The notes under the pieces: generated by a model | Databases searched by the model: none | The model's input: only the letters and a program-made list of their open reading frames with translations | Told to the model about the DNA's origin: nothing | Position numbers and translations under genes: made by a program | Shown here: piece after piece, positions 34,965 to 44,835 of the stretch | Position numbering within the stretch: the stretch's first letter is position 1 | Layout of the letters: every line of letters starts with the position of its first letter | Assembly (NCBI RefSeq): GCF_000429965.1 | Contig: NZ_KE387004.1 | Span: 251,526-315,525, forward strand | Reading direction: 5' to 3' | DNA length: 64,000 nt | From: Desulfogranum mediterraneum DSM 13871 | GTDB taxonomy: Bacteria; Desulfobacterota; Desulfobulbia; Desulfobulbales; Desulfobulbaceae

Positions 34965-36317
34965 CTAGCTCTGTAGTGAGCGAACAGGGACCGAGTCCTC
35001 AAGCGGGGGGATGACCTCCTCCGGCTGCGCTACCGCCAACGGGCGAGGCTCTTCGACCCTGGGAACAAGAAGCGAGGACAGGGAGGCCTGCCGTCGCTGA
35101 TCCAGCTGCTCAAAGAGCTGGGCCAGCGCTTCCGGCCTGTTGTCCCGGCCTTGTCCCATCCTGCCTCTGGCAAGCAGCATCCTGAGTTGGAATCGCTGCA
35201 GCTCGATGATCTGCCGCATGGCAACAATGGCCTGATCCAGTTCAGCAACCGCCCCTGCTTCCTGGCGGTCACCATAGATGTTGCTGCGAGGGGTCGGTGT
35301 TGCCAGGTCTATCTCCTGGAGGGAACGGACCTCACCTGCCTCGCTGAGAAAGATCCCGCTGGCCTTGACCTGGCCGACCACCATGCCGGTGCTGCTTTCC
35401 AGGGTAAAGCGGCTGCCCACATGGCCGATGGAGATCGCACCCACGCCGGCCTCCTTCATGCTGAGCAACTGCCCCTCACCATGGTCCCCCATCATCCAGA
35501 CCTGAAGCCTGGCAAAGATGGGGTCCTGTTCATCAATCCACTGGTTGCCATCGCTGTCAAAGCCGGCAAGCTCTCCAAATCCGGAGCCGCTGCTCGGACC
35601 AAAGAGTTCCAGACCATCATTGATGATCCCGTCCCTGTTGCGATCAAAGCTCAGAAAGCCGCAACCGCTTCCCGGACAGGCGAGCTCATCCTCCACCCCA
35701 TCCCCGTTCAGATCAAACTGAAAGGAGCTATCACTCATAAAGGGTGGATTGCCTCCAAAGTTGAGCACCAGGGGATCGATGAAGAGCGGTGCCAGTCCCA
35801 GGGAAGTCGACTGCACGCTGACGGACTGCCGCTCCATCTCCAGGCCAAAGGTAAAGGAAATCTCCCGACCGTCAGCCGTCTGCACACTGCCGCCTGCCGA
35901 AACCCTGATCTGCTCCTGCTGGGTGAAAATGCTATGATGAACCAACTCGGCCCTGCGTACGGAAAAGCCGAGTTCAGCGGGACGGTCTATGCCAGGGGGA
36001 GCCGGGGATTTCAGTTCCTGAACAACATCGTTGACAGTCACCTGCTGACCGATAAGCTGCTCAGTCAGGGTCGAGAGGAGCAGGGCAGGCTCTTCGCAAT
36101 GATCATTCTCCCGGCCGGCCGGGTGCGTTACCACGGAACTGCTCTGGACGCGGCTTGAGGTTGCTGTGGAGATAAGGTTGGAGAAGCGAGCACTGAAATC
36201 ATTGGCAGGAGTACTCGATGAAGCGATGGCTAGGGGGGCGGTGCTCGTTTTCTGTTGTTCTACTTCCTTGTAGACACGTGCTGCATCCATGCTGACCGCA
36301 GTCGCAGCAATGATCAT
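34965..36317 (-). CDS. Protein with calcium-loop (EF-hand-like) repeats, unknown function
   Basis: 450 residues, start ATG with GGAGGA upstream. No clear signal peptide. The N-terminal 150 residues are Ser/Thr-rich. Residues about 200-265 carry several Asp-rich loops: FDLNGDGVEDEL, FDRNRDGIINDGLELFG and FDSDGNQWIDEQDPIF. These resemble the calcium loops of secreted VCBS and haemolysin-like proteins and are followed by the LQVWM motif common in them. The last 130 residues are helical and Gln/Arg-rich. It may be a secreted, calcium-stabilised surface protein. No partner genes are adjacent. Confidence 0.75.
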   Translation of the reverse strand: MIIAATAVSMDAARVYKEVEQQKTSTAPLAIASSSTPANDFSARFSNLISTATSSRVQSSSVVTHPAGRENDHCEEPALLLSTLTEQLIGQQVTVNDVVQELKSPAPPGIDRPAELGFSVRRAELVHHSIFTQQEQIRVSAGGSVQTADGREISFTFGLEMERQSVSVQSTSLGLAPLFIDPLVLNFGGNPPFMSDSSFQFDLNGDGVEDELACPGSGCGFLSFDRNRDGIINDGLELFGPSSGSGFGELAGFDSDGNQWIDEQDPIFARLQVWMMGDHGEGQLLSMKEAGVGAISIGHVGSRFTLESSTGMVVGQVKASGIFLSEAGEVRSLQEIDLATPTPRSNIYGDRQEAGAVAELDQAIVAMRQIIELQRFQLRMLLARGRMGQGRDNRPEALAQLFEQLDQRRQASLSSLLVPRVEEPRPLAVAQPEEVIPPLEDSVPVRSLQS

Positions 36318-36607
36318 GAATTCCTCCTCTGTTGGAGTGGATGTTGTTCTGAGATGACCTCTGGATCCAAAGGTGATGTAAGGCTAATGTAAGGGGACAG
36401 CCAATACCAGGCTACCATGGCTGCACCTCGTTGAGCGGTACAACCGTCAGGACTCTGCTCTTCTTATCGGCAGCAAGCGGCGGCGTATTTATACCATTTG
36501 CAGATGGGCTATCTTGAATGATGAGACTGTTCATTCACGGTAAAGGCGTGAATAAATAGATCCATAATGACTTCAAGCTGCCGGTGTCTTGGGAAAAGCA
36601 GAAGGAG

Positions 36608-37342
36608 CTAAAGCTGGAAAACAGCCCGATAGAGGATCACCAGGGCCATCATCACCAGGAGCAGGAATATCATTGTCCGGTAGGAGCGCTCAGCCAGCCG
36701 ACGGGAGAGGAGAATCCCGCCTCGGCAGCCCAGGGCGACGGCAGGAGCACAGACCGCAACGTAGGAGAGGGAGGTCAGAGAGTGCAGCCCATAGGCCAGC
36801 TGTACCACGACCATGACCATGCCGGCGCAGAGAAAGAAAGAGGCGATCCCTGCCTTGACCGCCTCCTGGGACCAGCCCGCCAGGGTGGTATAGACGATGG
36901 TGGGCGGTCCGCCCATGCCAAAGGCGGTGCCGATGGCCGTGGAGCAGAGCCCGGCAAGATAGCCCCAGCGGGGAGAGACTGCGCGGGCCCGTACCTTGGG
37001 AAAGAAGAGGCTCCACAGGGCGTAGCCGAGCAGGAAGATTCCCATGATCATCTTGATCCCGGCTTCAGGCATGTGGCTGAGCACCGTTGCCCCGATGATC
37101 GCTCCGGGCAGGGCGCCGATCAGGAGCGGCCGCAGGCGCTGCCAATCGGTGCTGCGCCGGTAGGTCCAGCCCATCTGCAGATTCATGCTCAGGCCGATCA
37201 GGGTCCCGGCCGGCACGGCATAGCCCAGGTCCACATATTGGGAGAACAGGGGCATGGCGATCAGGGCCAGGCCAAAGCCGGTCACGCCGTTGATCACCCC
37301 GCCGATCCCCCAGCAGAGTGCTGCTATCAGATAGGTTTCCAT
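36608..37342 (-). CDS. TSUP (TauE/SafE) family membrane transporter
   Basis: 244 residues from ATG 37342 (GAGGAAAC upstream); the frame extends 47 codons but the first helix begins at METYLIAALCWGIGGVING. About eight helices in two repeats; the paired motifs GGVINGVTGFGLALIAMPL and GLCSTAIGTAFGMGGPPTIV are the family signature. Members export or import sulfur- or carbon-containing anions such as sulfite, sulfoacetate or taurine-derived compounds. The substrate here is not known. The 36318-36607 gap contains only a weak stem (ATTCACG/CGTGAAT). Confidence 0.88.
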   Translation of the reverse strand: METYLIAALCWGIGGVINGVTGFGLALIAMPLFSQYVDLGYAVPAGTLIGLSMNLQMGWTYRRSTDWQRLRPLLIGALPGAIIGATVLSHMPEAGIKMIMGIFLLGYALWSLFFPKVRARAVSPRWGYLAGLCSTAIGTAFGMGGPPTIVYTTLAGWSQEAVKAGIASFFLCAGMVMVVVQLAYGLHSLTSLSYVAVCAPAVALGCRGGILLSRRLAERSYRTMIFLLLVMMALVILYRAVFQL

Positions 37343-37609
37343 GTTTCCTCTTCTCGATAATTCATTGGCCGCCTCAGCACCTTTCGGAGGGCAGCGAACG
37401 GACACGATAAACCGATTCTTCTCAGACGCAAGCCCGGATGACTCTTTCTCCAGCCAGGGACGGGGTAACGATCCCCTTTGCAATCATGACCTTTAAGGAT
37501 ACAGTTGAGTATGGAGCTGTTTCTGTTGGGCCAATGAACCGCTCGAGGCACTGGCCGCTGTTTTTGGCCGAGAGCAAACCGGCGTCCTGATTTCTTCCTG
37601 GGGTATACC

Positions 37610-38326
37610 GTGGCAGCAAACAAGGTACTGATGCAGTTGAAAGATGTACACCGCACCTTTACCGTGGGCGAGGTAAAGGTCCATGTCCTCCGGGGCATCA
37701 ACCTGGAGATCCTTGCCCGGGAACTGCTGATCATCAAGGGGGAGTCGGGCTCAGGAAAGTCCACCCTGCTCAACCTGATCGGCGGCATCGACCAGCCCAG
37801 CCAGGGCTTCATCAGCTTTAACAATCGGGATCTCACCGGCCTGGACGAGCAAGAGATCACCCGCTTCCGGCGGGACCACATCGGCTTTGTCTTTCAATTC
37901 TACAACCTGGTCCCCACCCTCACGGCCCTGGAAAACGTGGCCACAGCCACGGAGATCGCGGCCCGGCCCATGGAGCCGGCGGCCGCCCTTGAGCTGGTTG
38001 GCCTGGCTGATCGGCTGCACCACTTCCCCTCCCAGCTCTCCGGCGGCGAGCAGCAACGGGTCGCCGTTGCCCGGGCCCTGGCCAAGCGGCCCGAACTGAT
38101 GCTCTGCGACGAACCCACCGGGGCCCTGGATCAGGAGAACACCATCATGATCCTGGAGCTGCTCCAGAAGATCAACCGCGAGACCGGCACCACCATCGTG
38201 ATGATCACCCATGCCCCGGCCATGGCCCAGTTGGCCAACCGCACCGCCATCATCGCCGACGGGGTCATCGCTGAGATCATCACCACTGCAGATCCCCTGC
38301 CTGCCGGAGCGGTGGACTGGTCATGA
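37610..38326 (+). CDS. ABC transporter ATPase (LolD/MacB type)
   Basis: 238 residues, GTG start. Walker [10 protein letters not shown], signature [15 protein letters not shown], Walker [13 protein letters not shown] and H-loop MITHAP are intact. The [19 protein letters not shown]-like stretch ([20 protein letters not shown]) around the Q-loop is typical of LolD/MacB ATPases, which work with FtsX-type permeases. It overlaps the permease by four bases (ATGA). An adaptor gene follows, so the trio forms a MacAB-like export or lipoprotein-transport system. Confidence 0.93.
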   Translation: MAANKVLMQLKDVHRTFTVGEVKVHVLRGINLEILARELLIIKGESGSGKSTLLNLIGGIDQPSQGFISFNNRDLTGLDEQEITRFRRDHIGFVFQFYNLVPTLTALENVATATEIAARPMEPAAALELVGLADRLHHFPSQLSGGEQQRVAVARALAKRPELMLCDEPTGALDQENTIMILELLQKINRETGTTIVMITHAPAMAQLANRTAIIADGVIAEIITTADPLPAGAVDWS

Positions 38327-40701
38327 ACGCCCTGAACCGCAAACTTGTCCGGGATATCCGCCACAACCTGGTCTTGCTGCTGGCGGTCAGCGCTATCATC
38401 GCCGTGGGCATCGGCTGTTTCGTGGGGATGCTGTCCACGGCCCGCAACCTGGAGTATGCCAGATCCAGCTACTACTCCTCCTGCCGGCTGGCTGATTTCT
38501 GGCTCGACCTCAAAAAGGCACCGGTCCAAGAGGTCAGGCGGCTGGCCGCCATCCCCGGCATCTCCGAGATCCGCGAACGTATCCAGTTCCAGGTGATGCT
38601 GGACCTGCCCGGGGCGGAAAAACCCATCGGGGCCACGCTCCTCTCCCTGCCCGACCAACCGGCCCCGGTGATCAACAATATCATCCTCCGTCAGGGCACC
38701 TACTTCAGCCCGGGCCGAGCCAACGAGGTGATTGTCTCGGATAAATTCGCCCAGGCCCGCAGGATCCGGCCCGGGGACACCATCATGGCGGTGCTCAACA
38801 ACCGGCGCAGGGAACTGGTGGTCACGGGCACGGCCATCAGCGCCGAGTTTGTCTACCTGGCCTCGCCCGGGAGCATGGTGGATGAACCTGGCAGCTATGG
38901 CTTGCTCTTTATCAAACGCAGCTTTGCCGAAGACAGCTTTGGCTTTCACAGCGGCTGCAACAGCGTGGTCGGGCTGCTGGCCCCGGGGGCACGGGCAGAA
39001 AGCAAGGTCATGGTCGAGGCCCTGGCCGCCAGGCTGAAACCCCATGGAGTCTTTAGCGGCATCCCGCGCCAGGAACAGTTTTCCCCCATGGTCCTGGATG
39101 GCGAGATGAAACAGCTGCTCAACACGGCTGTTATCTTTCCCCTGTTCTTCCTGATCGTGGCCGCCCTGGTGCTCAACGTCCTGATGATTCGCCTGGCCGA
39201 GCAGCAACGAACCGTCATCGGGACCCTCAAGGCCATCGGCTATGACAACCGGGAGCTGATGCACCACTTCCTCCGCTTTGCCGCGGTCACCGGCCTGGTT
39301 GGCGGTCTGCTGGGCTGCCTGTTCGGCTACCTGCTGGGGGATGCCATGACCAGGATGTATGTCCGCTACTTCACCTTCCCCCAGCTGACCAGCCAGCTTT
39401 ATCCTGATCTCCAGCTGACCGGCATCGCGATTGCCCTGCTCTTCGCCATCCTGGGAACCATCAGGGGGGTACGCCGGATCATGGCCCTGGAGCCTGCCGA
39501 GGCCATGCGCCAGGCGCCGCCGCCCCTGGGTGGAGCGGTCTTCCTGGAGCGCTTTCAAGGCTGGTGGACCGGCCTGGATGCCCAGTGGCAGATGATCCTC
39601 CGCGGCCTGCTCCGCAACAAGGGACGCACCGCCATTGCCATGTTTTCCGCGGCCCTGGGGAGCAGTATCGTGGTCCTGGCCTTTGGCTTTGTCGACTCCA
39701 TGGACCAGATGGTACGCCTCCAGTTTGAACGGGTCCTGCGAAGCGACTACCACCTCAGCTTCCATGACGAGCTGAGCAGCTCCGGGCTTGACGCGGTCCG
39801 TCGTCTACCCGGGGTGAACCGGGCGGAACCGGTGCTCAACCTGGCCTGCACCTTCAGGCGAAACAATCGGCTGAAACGGGGGGTGATCATGGCCATCCAC
39901 CGGGGCAGCAGCCTGACCACCCCGGTGGATGACCAGGGGCGTCCCATTGGTCTGCCGGCTACCGGCCTGCTGATGACCACCCGGCTGATGGAACAGCTGC
40001 AGCTGCGGCCCGGTGAGCTGGTGGAGGTGGTGCCGGTAAAGGGGGAACAGCTCAGCCGCAGGCTACCGGTGATCCAGTCCATGGAGAGTATGCTGGGTCT
40101 GGTGGTCTATGCTGATTTCCACTGGCTCAACCGGGTGCTGGGGACAGAGGGGGTGCTCAATGAGGTCCGGATCCTGGCCAGCCATACCCCTGCACAGAGA
40201 CAAGGCTTCATGACGGCCATCAGGGCCATGCCCGGCCTGGAGAGCCTGACTGATCTGGGGGAACAGCGGCAGGCCCTGAACAAACAGCTCAACGGGGCCA
40301 TGCGCTTTTCGGCTGTAATCATGATTCTCCTGGCAGGGGTGATCTTCTTCGGTGCCATTCTCAACTCCACCCTGATTGCCATAGCCGAGCGTCAACGGGA
40401 GATGGCCACCTTCCGGGCCATGGGCTACTTCAGCCATGAGGTGGCCAGGATATTTTTGCGGGAAAACCTGGTCAACAACCTGAGCGGCACCCTGGCTGGC
40501 CTGCCCCTGGGCTACTGGCTGCTGAAGGCCTCTATGCAGGCCTTCAGCACTGATGCCTACAGCTTCCCAGCTCACCTGGCGCCCATGAGCCCGCTCTACA
40601 CCCTGGGATTGGCGTTCCTCTTTGTATTGCTCTCCCAAATCGTGGTAATCAGAACCCTGGGCCGGCAAAACTGGCTGGAAGCCCTGAGCCTGAAAGAGTG
40701 A
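38323..40701 (+). CDS. FtsX-like ABC permease with two FtsX domains
   Basis: 792 residues. An N-terminal helix (about 20-40), a periplasmic MacB_PCD-like domain (50-260), a first FtsX domain of three helices (270-400), a second helix and periplasmic domain (430-640), and a second FtsX domain (660-790). The duplicated layout is that of LolCE-like and SalY-type permeases. With the upstream ATPase and downstream adaptor it should use ATP to drive mechanotransmission, exporting a lipid, peptide or drug across the envelope. The conserved MRLAEQQRTVIGTLKAIGY (VLMIRLAEQQRTVIGTLKA) and AERQREMATFRAMGY are the repeated cytoplasmic coupling motifs. Confidence 0.92.
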   Translation: MNALNRKLVRDIRHNLVLLLAVSAIIAVGIGCFVGMLSTARNLEYARSSYYSSCRLADFWLDLKKAPVQEVRRLAAIPGISEIRERIQFQVMLDLPGAEKPIGATLLSLPDQPAPVINNIILRQGTYFSPGRANEVIVSDKFAQARRIRPGDTIMAVLNNRRRELVVTGTAISAEFVYLASPGSMVDEPGSYGLLFIKRSFAEDSFGFHSGCNSVVGLLAPGARAESKVMVEALAARLKPHGVFSGIPRQEQFSPMVLDGEMKQLLNTAVIFPLFFLIVAALVLNVLMIRLAEQQRTVIGTLKAIGYDNRELMHHFLRFAAVTGLVGGLLGCLFGYLLGDAMTRMYVRYFTFPQLTSQLYPDLQLTGIAIALLFAILGTIRGVRRIMALEPAEAMRQAPPPLGGAVFLERFQGWWTGLDAQWQMILRGLLRNKGRTAIAMFSAALGSSIVVLAFGFVDSMDQMVRLQFERVLRSDYHLSFHDELSSSGLDAVRRLPGVNRAEPVLNLACTFRRNNRLKRGVIMAIHRGSSLTTPVDDQGRPIGLPATGLLMTTRLMEQLQLRPGELVEVVPVKGEQLSRRLPVIQSMESMLGLVVYADFHWLNRVLGTEGVLNEVRILASHTPAQRQGFMTAIRAMPGLESLTDLGEQRQALNKQLNGAMRFSAVIMILLAGVIFFGAILNSTLIAIAERQREMATFRAMGYFSHEVARIFLRENLVNNLSGTLAGLPLGYWLLKASMQAFSTDAYSFPAHLAPMSPLYTLGLAFLFVLLSQIVVIRTLGRQNWLEALSLKE

Positions 40702-40721
40702 GTACCCCCTAACCAGGGTAC

Positions 40722-40746
40722 CCCCTCGGCTCTCCTGGCCGAGGGG
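40722..40746 (+). other. GC-rich hairpin between permease and adaptor genes
   Basis: CCCCTCGGC and GCCGAGGGG form a 9-bp stem with a 7-base loop in the 70-bp gap before the adaptor gene. It could reduce read-through or protect mRNA inside the operon. No T tract follows. Confidence 0.4.
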
Positions 40747-40771
40747 ACCTGTAGCTTGAGGAAAAAGAACC

Positions 40772-41977
40772 ATGGCAGCAGCAAAAAAACGTCGCTGGGT
40801 TTGGACAGGGGGTAGCCTCACCGCCCTGGTCCTGATCACTCTGACCATCTATGCCAAGCTCCACCAGCAGGCCCCTGCCCGCCTGGCGGTTGCCGTCCAG
40901 GGAACCATCCAGGCCTATATCGAGGAACGTGGCCAGACCAGCCTGCCCCACATCTATCACCTGACCATGCCCATGCAGGGACGGGTCCTGCCCATGACCG
41001 TCCAAGAGGGGGACCAGGTCAAGGCCGGTGCCTTGGTGGCCCGGCTGGATGATGCCGACTGGCAGGATGCCACCCAGGAGACCCGGGACATCATCAAGGC
41101 CGTGGCCAAGTGGGTGGAGGCAGCCCGGGCGGAGGTCAAGGCCAGCGAAATCCGCCGTGATTATACCCAGTGGGAGTGGCAGGCCGACCAGAAGCTGTTG
41201 AAGACCCGCTCCATTAGTGAAAAACAGGAGCGGGAATCCAGGCACCTCTACCTGGATGCTGCGGTCAAAATCGAAGAGAGCCAGGCCATGCTCCACATGA
41301 GTGAATCCCTACAGTCCATCATGGACCTGCTGCCCGGCTATGTCCAGCGTAACCTGGAGCGTACCCTGGTCAAGAGCCCGGTCTCCGGGACCATCCTCAA
41401 ACGCCACGTCTGGAACGAGCGGGTGATGACCCCGGGTGAGCCCCTGCTGGATATCGGCAACCTGGAGGAACTTGAGATCGCAGCCGAAATCCTGACCGAG
41501 GATGCGGTTCGGATTGAGCCCGGCGATCCGGTGGAGATCTTTGGCGGGGCCGTCGGAGAGGCACGGATAGCGGGCAGGGTGCGGCTGGTGGAACCGGAGG
41601 CCTTTACCAAGATCTCTTCTCTGGGGGTTGAAGAGCAGCGGGTGCGGGTGAAGATCGTCTTTACCAGCCAAGGCATGGAATCCCTGGCAAGATCAGGACA
41701 AGGACTCGGCTTGAACTATCGGGTCAGGGTCCGGATTATCACCGCTCAGAAGCCGAAGGTGATCCTGGTACCGAGGACCGCCCTCTTCCACGGCAGCAAG
41801 GGTCAGTGGCAGCTCTACACGGTGGTGGCCGGACGTGCCCGCTTGCGTACTGTCCAGGTGGGGCTGATCAATGATTTTAAGGCCGAGATCGTGGCCGGGG
41901 TTCAGCTGGGAGAGACGGTGGTTATGGCCCCGGAATCCTCCATCTCCGACGGCACCAGGGTGATGGCCATGAAGTAA
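40772..41977 (+). CDS. HlyD/MacA-type periplasmic adaptor
   Basis: 401 residues. One N-terminal transmembrane anchor (about 12-28), a first half lipoyl segment (GRVLPMTVQEGDQVKAGALV), a helical hairpin (about 90-200) and a second lipoyl half (LVKSPVSGTILKRHVWNERV). A beta-barrel domain and a C-terminal membrane-proximal domain follow. GAGGAAA precedes the ATG. It is the adaptor of the ABC exporter coded just upstream; an outer membrane channel is not present here and would be recruited from elsewhere. Confidence 0.92.
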   Translation: MAAAKKRRWVWTGGSLTALVLITLTIYAKLHQQAPARLAVAVQGTIQAYIEERGQTSLPHIYHLTMPMQGRVLPMTVQEGDQVKAGALVARLDDADWQDATQETRDIIKAVAKWVEAARAEVKASEIRRDYTQWEWQADQKLLKTRSISEKQERESRHLYLDAAVKIEESQAMLHMSESLQSIMDLLPGYVQRNLERTLVKSPVSGTILKRHVWNERVMTPGEPLLDIGNLEELEIAAEILTEDAVRIEPGDPVEIFGGAVGEARIAGRVRLVEPEAFTKISSLGVEEQRVRVKIVFTSQGMESLARSGQGLGLNYRVRVRIITAQKPKVILVPRTALFHGSKGQWQLYTVVAGRARLRTVQVGLINDFKAEIVAGVQLGETVVMAPESSISDGTRVMAMK

Positions 41978-42061
41978 GGATGAGGACCAGGGGGCAGGTC
42001 CCACCGGCGAGACCTTGGGATAGGGAATCGCCGGCTGACCAGGGAGATTTTTTTGGGGGGA

Positions 42062-42370
42062 TCAGTGGGTCGCTCCGGAGCTCATCCCTTTGAACTGGGC
42101 ATAGAGATCATGGAGCCTCTGCCGCATCTCATGGATTCTTTTGGAATCCTCATCCGGTAACCAGCGGGGTTCGCTGATGGAGTAGATGTACTTGGCCAGT
42201 TCATCCAAGGAACTCTCCAGGGCGGAACACCACTCATCGTTACATTCGCTGCCGAACTCGGCGCTCTCCTGGATATCATGTTCTATAATCTCAAACGACT
42301 GGTTCAGGTTATCCATAAACGTGCGATGGGTCATCAGGAAGGAATCGACCATATCCTTTTGCATCTTCAT
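42062..42370 (-). CDS. Small acidic helical protein, unknown function
   Basis: 102 residues from ATG 42370, preceded by AAGAGGTACTGTT; the frame extends further up but without a ribosome-binding site. The sequence is alpha-helical and acidic, starting MKMQKDMVDSFLMTHRTFMD, with two Cys in SECNDEWCSALESS. No signal peptide or membrane segment. I do not recognise the family. It lies about 270 bp downstream of the HAD phosphatase gene on the same strand and may be its own unit. Confidence 0.7.
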   Translation of the reverse strand: MKMQKDMVDSFLMTHRTFMDNLNQSFEIIEHDIQESAEFGSECNDEWCSALESSLDELAKYIYSISEPRWLPDEDSKRIHEMRQRLHDLYAQFKGMSSGATH

Positions 42371-42640
42371 AACAGTACCTCTTCTTGGCAAGGATAGAAC
42401 CGGGTGAAGAGCCCTCAACGCCGAGAGCTGGATGAGCTCCCGGCAAGGGTTCCCAGGGGAACCTTGAAGCGTGCTCTGGCTGTTCACCACTGGCAGGTGG
42501 ACCATCGGGATGCAGGGTATATTGACACGAGGTGGAAACATAGCCCGCTCTGCCCAAATGATCCTGTGTCTTCTACTATAAGGTTTATTGGAGTTGGGAC
42601 AAGTTAGCTCGATCAAAAAGAGCCGCTCAGCCACCCCCCT

Positions 42641-43663
42641 TCACTGCTCCTGCCCCCTGGGATCGACAAAGACCCGATTCCAATCCTCCTTGATATCCAC
42701 CACCTGCCAGTTACGTTTGGCCGCCTCGTCGAGGGCCTGGGAAAGCCTGCCGATCTCTGAATCACGATCATAGGCATACTCGCGTTTGCCGTCGGTGTGG
42801 TGCACCAGCAGGCCGAGTCGAGGTCCCTGACCGCTGGTCACCCACTCAAGCATCTGAAAATCACCGTCTGAATTGCCAAAGGCCATGACCGGGCGCCGAC
42901 CGATGTGGTGGTTAATGGCCAGCGGCTTTCCTGCTTTATCGTTAAAAAAATCCAGTTGCTGCTGCCGGCGAATCACTGGCCGGCCCTGACGCTGTTCATA
43001 GCTGGTCTTCACGGTGGTGCCGATCACCTGCTCCGGCGGAATGCCGTAGACCTGCTCGCTCCAGGGTCGCATGAACTGCAGGCCGCCGCCTGAGACGATA
43101 AAGGTTTTAAAACCATTGGCCCGCAGATAGTCGAGCAGTTCCACCATGGGCCGGTAGACCATCTCGGTGAGCAGTTTACCGCTCTGGGGATGCCTGGCCG
43201 TGGCAATCCAGTCACTGACCTGCTGCTGGAACTCGGCCTCGCTCATGCCACCATGGGTGGCCAGCAACAGTTTTCTGAAGTGGTCAGCCTCCCCAAAGAA
43301 GGCCTGATGGAGTTCACCCCGCAGTACCGAGGCAAAGGGCTCCTGCCTCTGCCATTGGGGGTGCAGGGAGGCAAGTGCACGAATCCGATCAGCGATAAAG
43401 TAGACCTGGAAATAGAGCGGTTGTTCCGCCCAGAGGGTGCCGTCATTATCAAAGACCGCGATACGTTGCTCCACCGCAAGATACTCGGGAGAACCTTCCG
43501 AGGTGACCGTGACCACAAAATCGATCAATTGAAACTTGGGCAGGGTTTCGTTCCATGACGGCAGGGGGTCGGACTGGGCCCAGCCAAGAGTGCTGACTAG
43601 AAGAATGGCAGCAGCCATGAGGGGTAAGACAGCTTGCACGGGGACACGGACTGGGCTGGTCAT
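42641..43663 (-). CDS. Secreted HAD-family phosphatase
   Basis: 340 residues with a signal peptide (about 1-30, ending LGWAQS). The HAD motifs are visible: motif I VFDNDGTLW (nucleophile Asp and general acid Asp), motif II FIVSGGG, and motif IV AFGNSDGDFQML. The fold resembles SerB-type phosphatases. In the periplasm it may release phosphate from small phosphomonoesters. GGAGGAG precedes the ATG. It is transcribed alone, divergent from the enoyl-CoA hydratase gene. Confidence 0.88.
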   Translation of the reverse strand: MTSPVRVPVQAVLPLMAAAILLVSTLGWAQSDPLPSWNETLPKFQLIDFVVTVTSEGSPEYLAVEQRIAVFDNDGTLWAEQPLYFQVYFIADRIRALASLHPQWQRQEPFASVLRGELHQAFFGEADHFRKLLLATHGGMSEAEFQQQVSDWIATARHPQSGKLLTEMVYRPMVELLDYLRANGFKTFIVSGGGLQFMRPWSEQVYGIPPEQVIGTTVKTSYEQRQGRPVIRRQQQLDFFNDKAGKPLAINHHIGRRPVMAFGNSDGDFQMLEWVTSGQGPRLGLLVHHTDGKREYAYDRDSEIGRLSQALDEAAKRNWQVVDIKEDWNRVFVDPRGQEQ

Positions 43664-43955
43664 CTCTCTCCTCCTCGTTGAGGTCCCTGACAGAGGACTT
43701 CCCTCTAAGGACTAAGGACCAAGGACCGGGTGGGGTATCCTCATCTGAGCGGCCACGGCTCGATCAGACACAGATACTACCTTTTCAATGAACATTATAG
43801 CATCGATGGCAGAGATTATACCATGGCCAAATCTTTTCCTTCTTTTACATCTTTTATTTGCCGCTTCGCAGAGCCGCGGGTAGGATACGAGCTATCATCT
43901 GCCTGGCTAAGGTCCGGTCTCTCATCCAAAAACAGCATCAACAGCGAGGACATCC

Positions 43956-44741
43956 ATGGCTGAGCGTATCCTCCTCCCCCACACCAGAGATGGCATCTGT
44001 ACCATCACCATCAATCGCCCCCAGAGTCTCAACGCACTCAACAGCAGGCTGCTGGCGCAACTGACAGAACTGGTAACTGAACTGGAAAAGGACCGGGCGG
44101 TCCAGGTGGTTTTGATCACCGGTGCCGGCGACAGGGCCTTTGTGGCCGGAGCAGACATTGGAGAGATGGCGGCCATGAGCCCCGGCCAGGCCCTGGAGTT
44201 CTCCCGCAAGGGGCAGCGGTTGATACAACTGCTGGAACGACTCGACAAAACGGTCATTGCCGTGGTCAATGGCTACGCCCTGGGCGGCGGCCTGGAGTTG
44301 GCCCTGGCCTGTGACTTTATCTACGCCGCCGAAAATGCCCGCTTTGCTCTGCCCGAGCTCAGCCTGGGGGTAATCCCAGGTTTTGGCGGCACCCAGAACC
44401 TGCCCAGACTCATCGGCCCCAACCGTGCCCGTGAGCTGATCTTCTCCGCCAGAATGATTGATGCCCGCCAGGCCGAGGCCTGGGGCATGGTCAACCTGGT
44501 TCTCCCCCAGGACAAACTCCTGGACCATGCCCGGGAAACAGCTCAGGCCATCATGGCCAACGGCCCCGCTGCACTCAGCCTGGCCAAGGAGGCCATCCGC
44601 AGCGGCATGAACATGACCAGGGATGAGGCCATCCCCCACGAGAGTGTTCTCTTTGCCCACCTCTTTGCCGGCTCTGAACAGGCCGAGGGCATGGCCGCTT
44701 TTCTGGAAAAGAGAACTCCGCAATTCAACAGCGACCAGTAA
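43956..44741 (+). CDS. Enoyl-CoA hydratase/crotonase family enzyme
   Basis: 261 residues, the usual length. Oxyanion-hole segments GAGDRAFVAGADIGEM and VNGYALGGGLELALACDF, and both catalytic-type Glu positions (LPELSLGVIPGFGGTQ and the E in RARELIFSARMI), are present, so true hydratase activity is likely. It hydrates trans-2-enoyl-CoA in fatty acid or butyrate-type metabolism in the cytosol. GAGGA precedes the ATG. No other beta-oxidation gene is adjacent, so the physiological substrate is open. Confidence 0.92.
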   Translation: MAERILLPHTRDGICTITINRPQSLNALNSRLLAQLTELVTELEKDRAVQVVLITGAGDRAFVAGADIGEMAAMSPGQALEFSRKGQRLIQLLERLDKTVIAVVNGYALGGGLELALACDFIYAAENARFALPELSLGVIPGFGGTQNLPRLIGPNRARELIFSARMIDARQAEAWGMVNLVLPQDKLLDHARETAQAIMANGPAALSLAKEAIRSGMNMTRDEAIPHESVLFAHLFAGSEQAEGMAAFLEKRTPQFNSDQ

Positions 44742-44835
44742 GCTCCATGGAGCGAGTAAGGCTCAGTTGCTCCCACGCAAAGCAAGGTTGCCCCTGCCAG
44801 GGCAAGCTGCATAAGCTGCCAGGACCACCCCTGCC

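Noticed and set aside
36584-37360. Plus-strand open frame opposite the TSUP gene
   Set aside because: Gln/Gly/His-rich translation is the usual shadow of a hydrophobic protein on the other strand.
38131-39765. Very long minus-strand open frame opposite the FtsX permease
   Set aside because: Shadow frame of a GC-rich gene; composition (Gln, Asp, Gly, His rich) is not that of a real protein.
43730-43963. Small plus-strand frame before the enoyl-CoA hydratase gene
   Set aside because: No ribosome-binding site and it runs into the start of the hydratase gene; probably promoter region.
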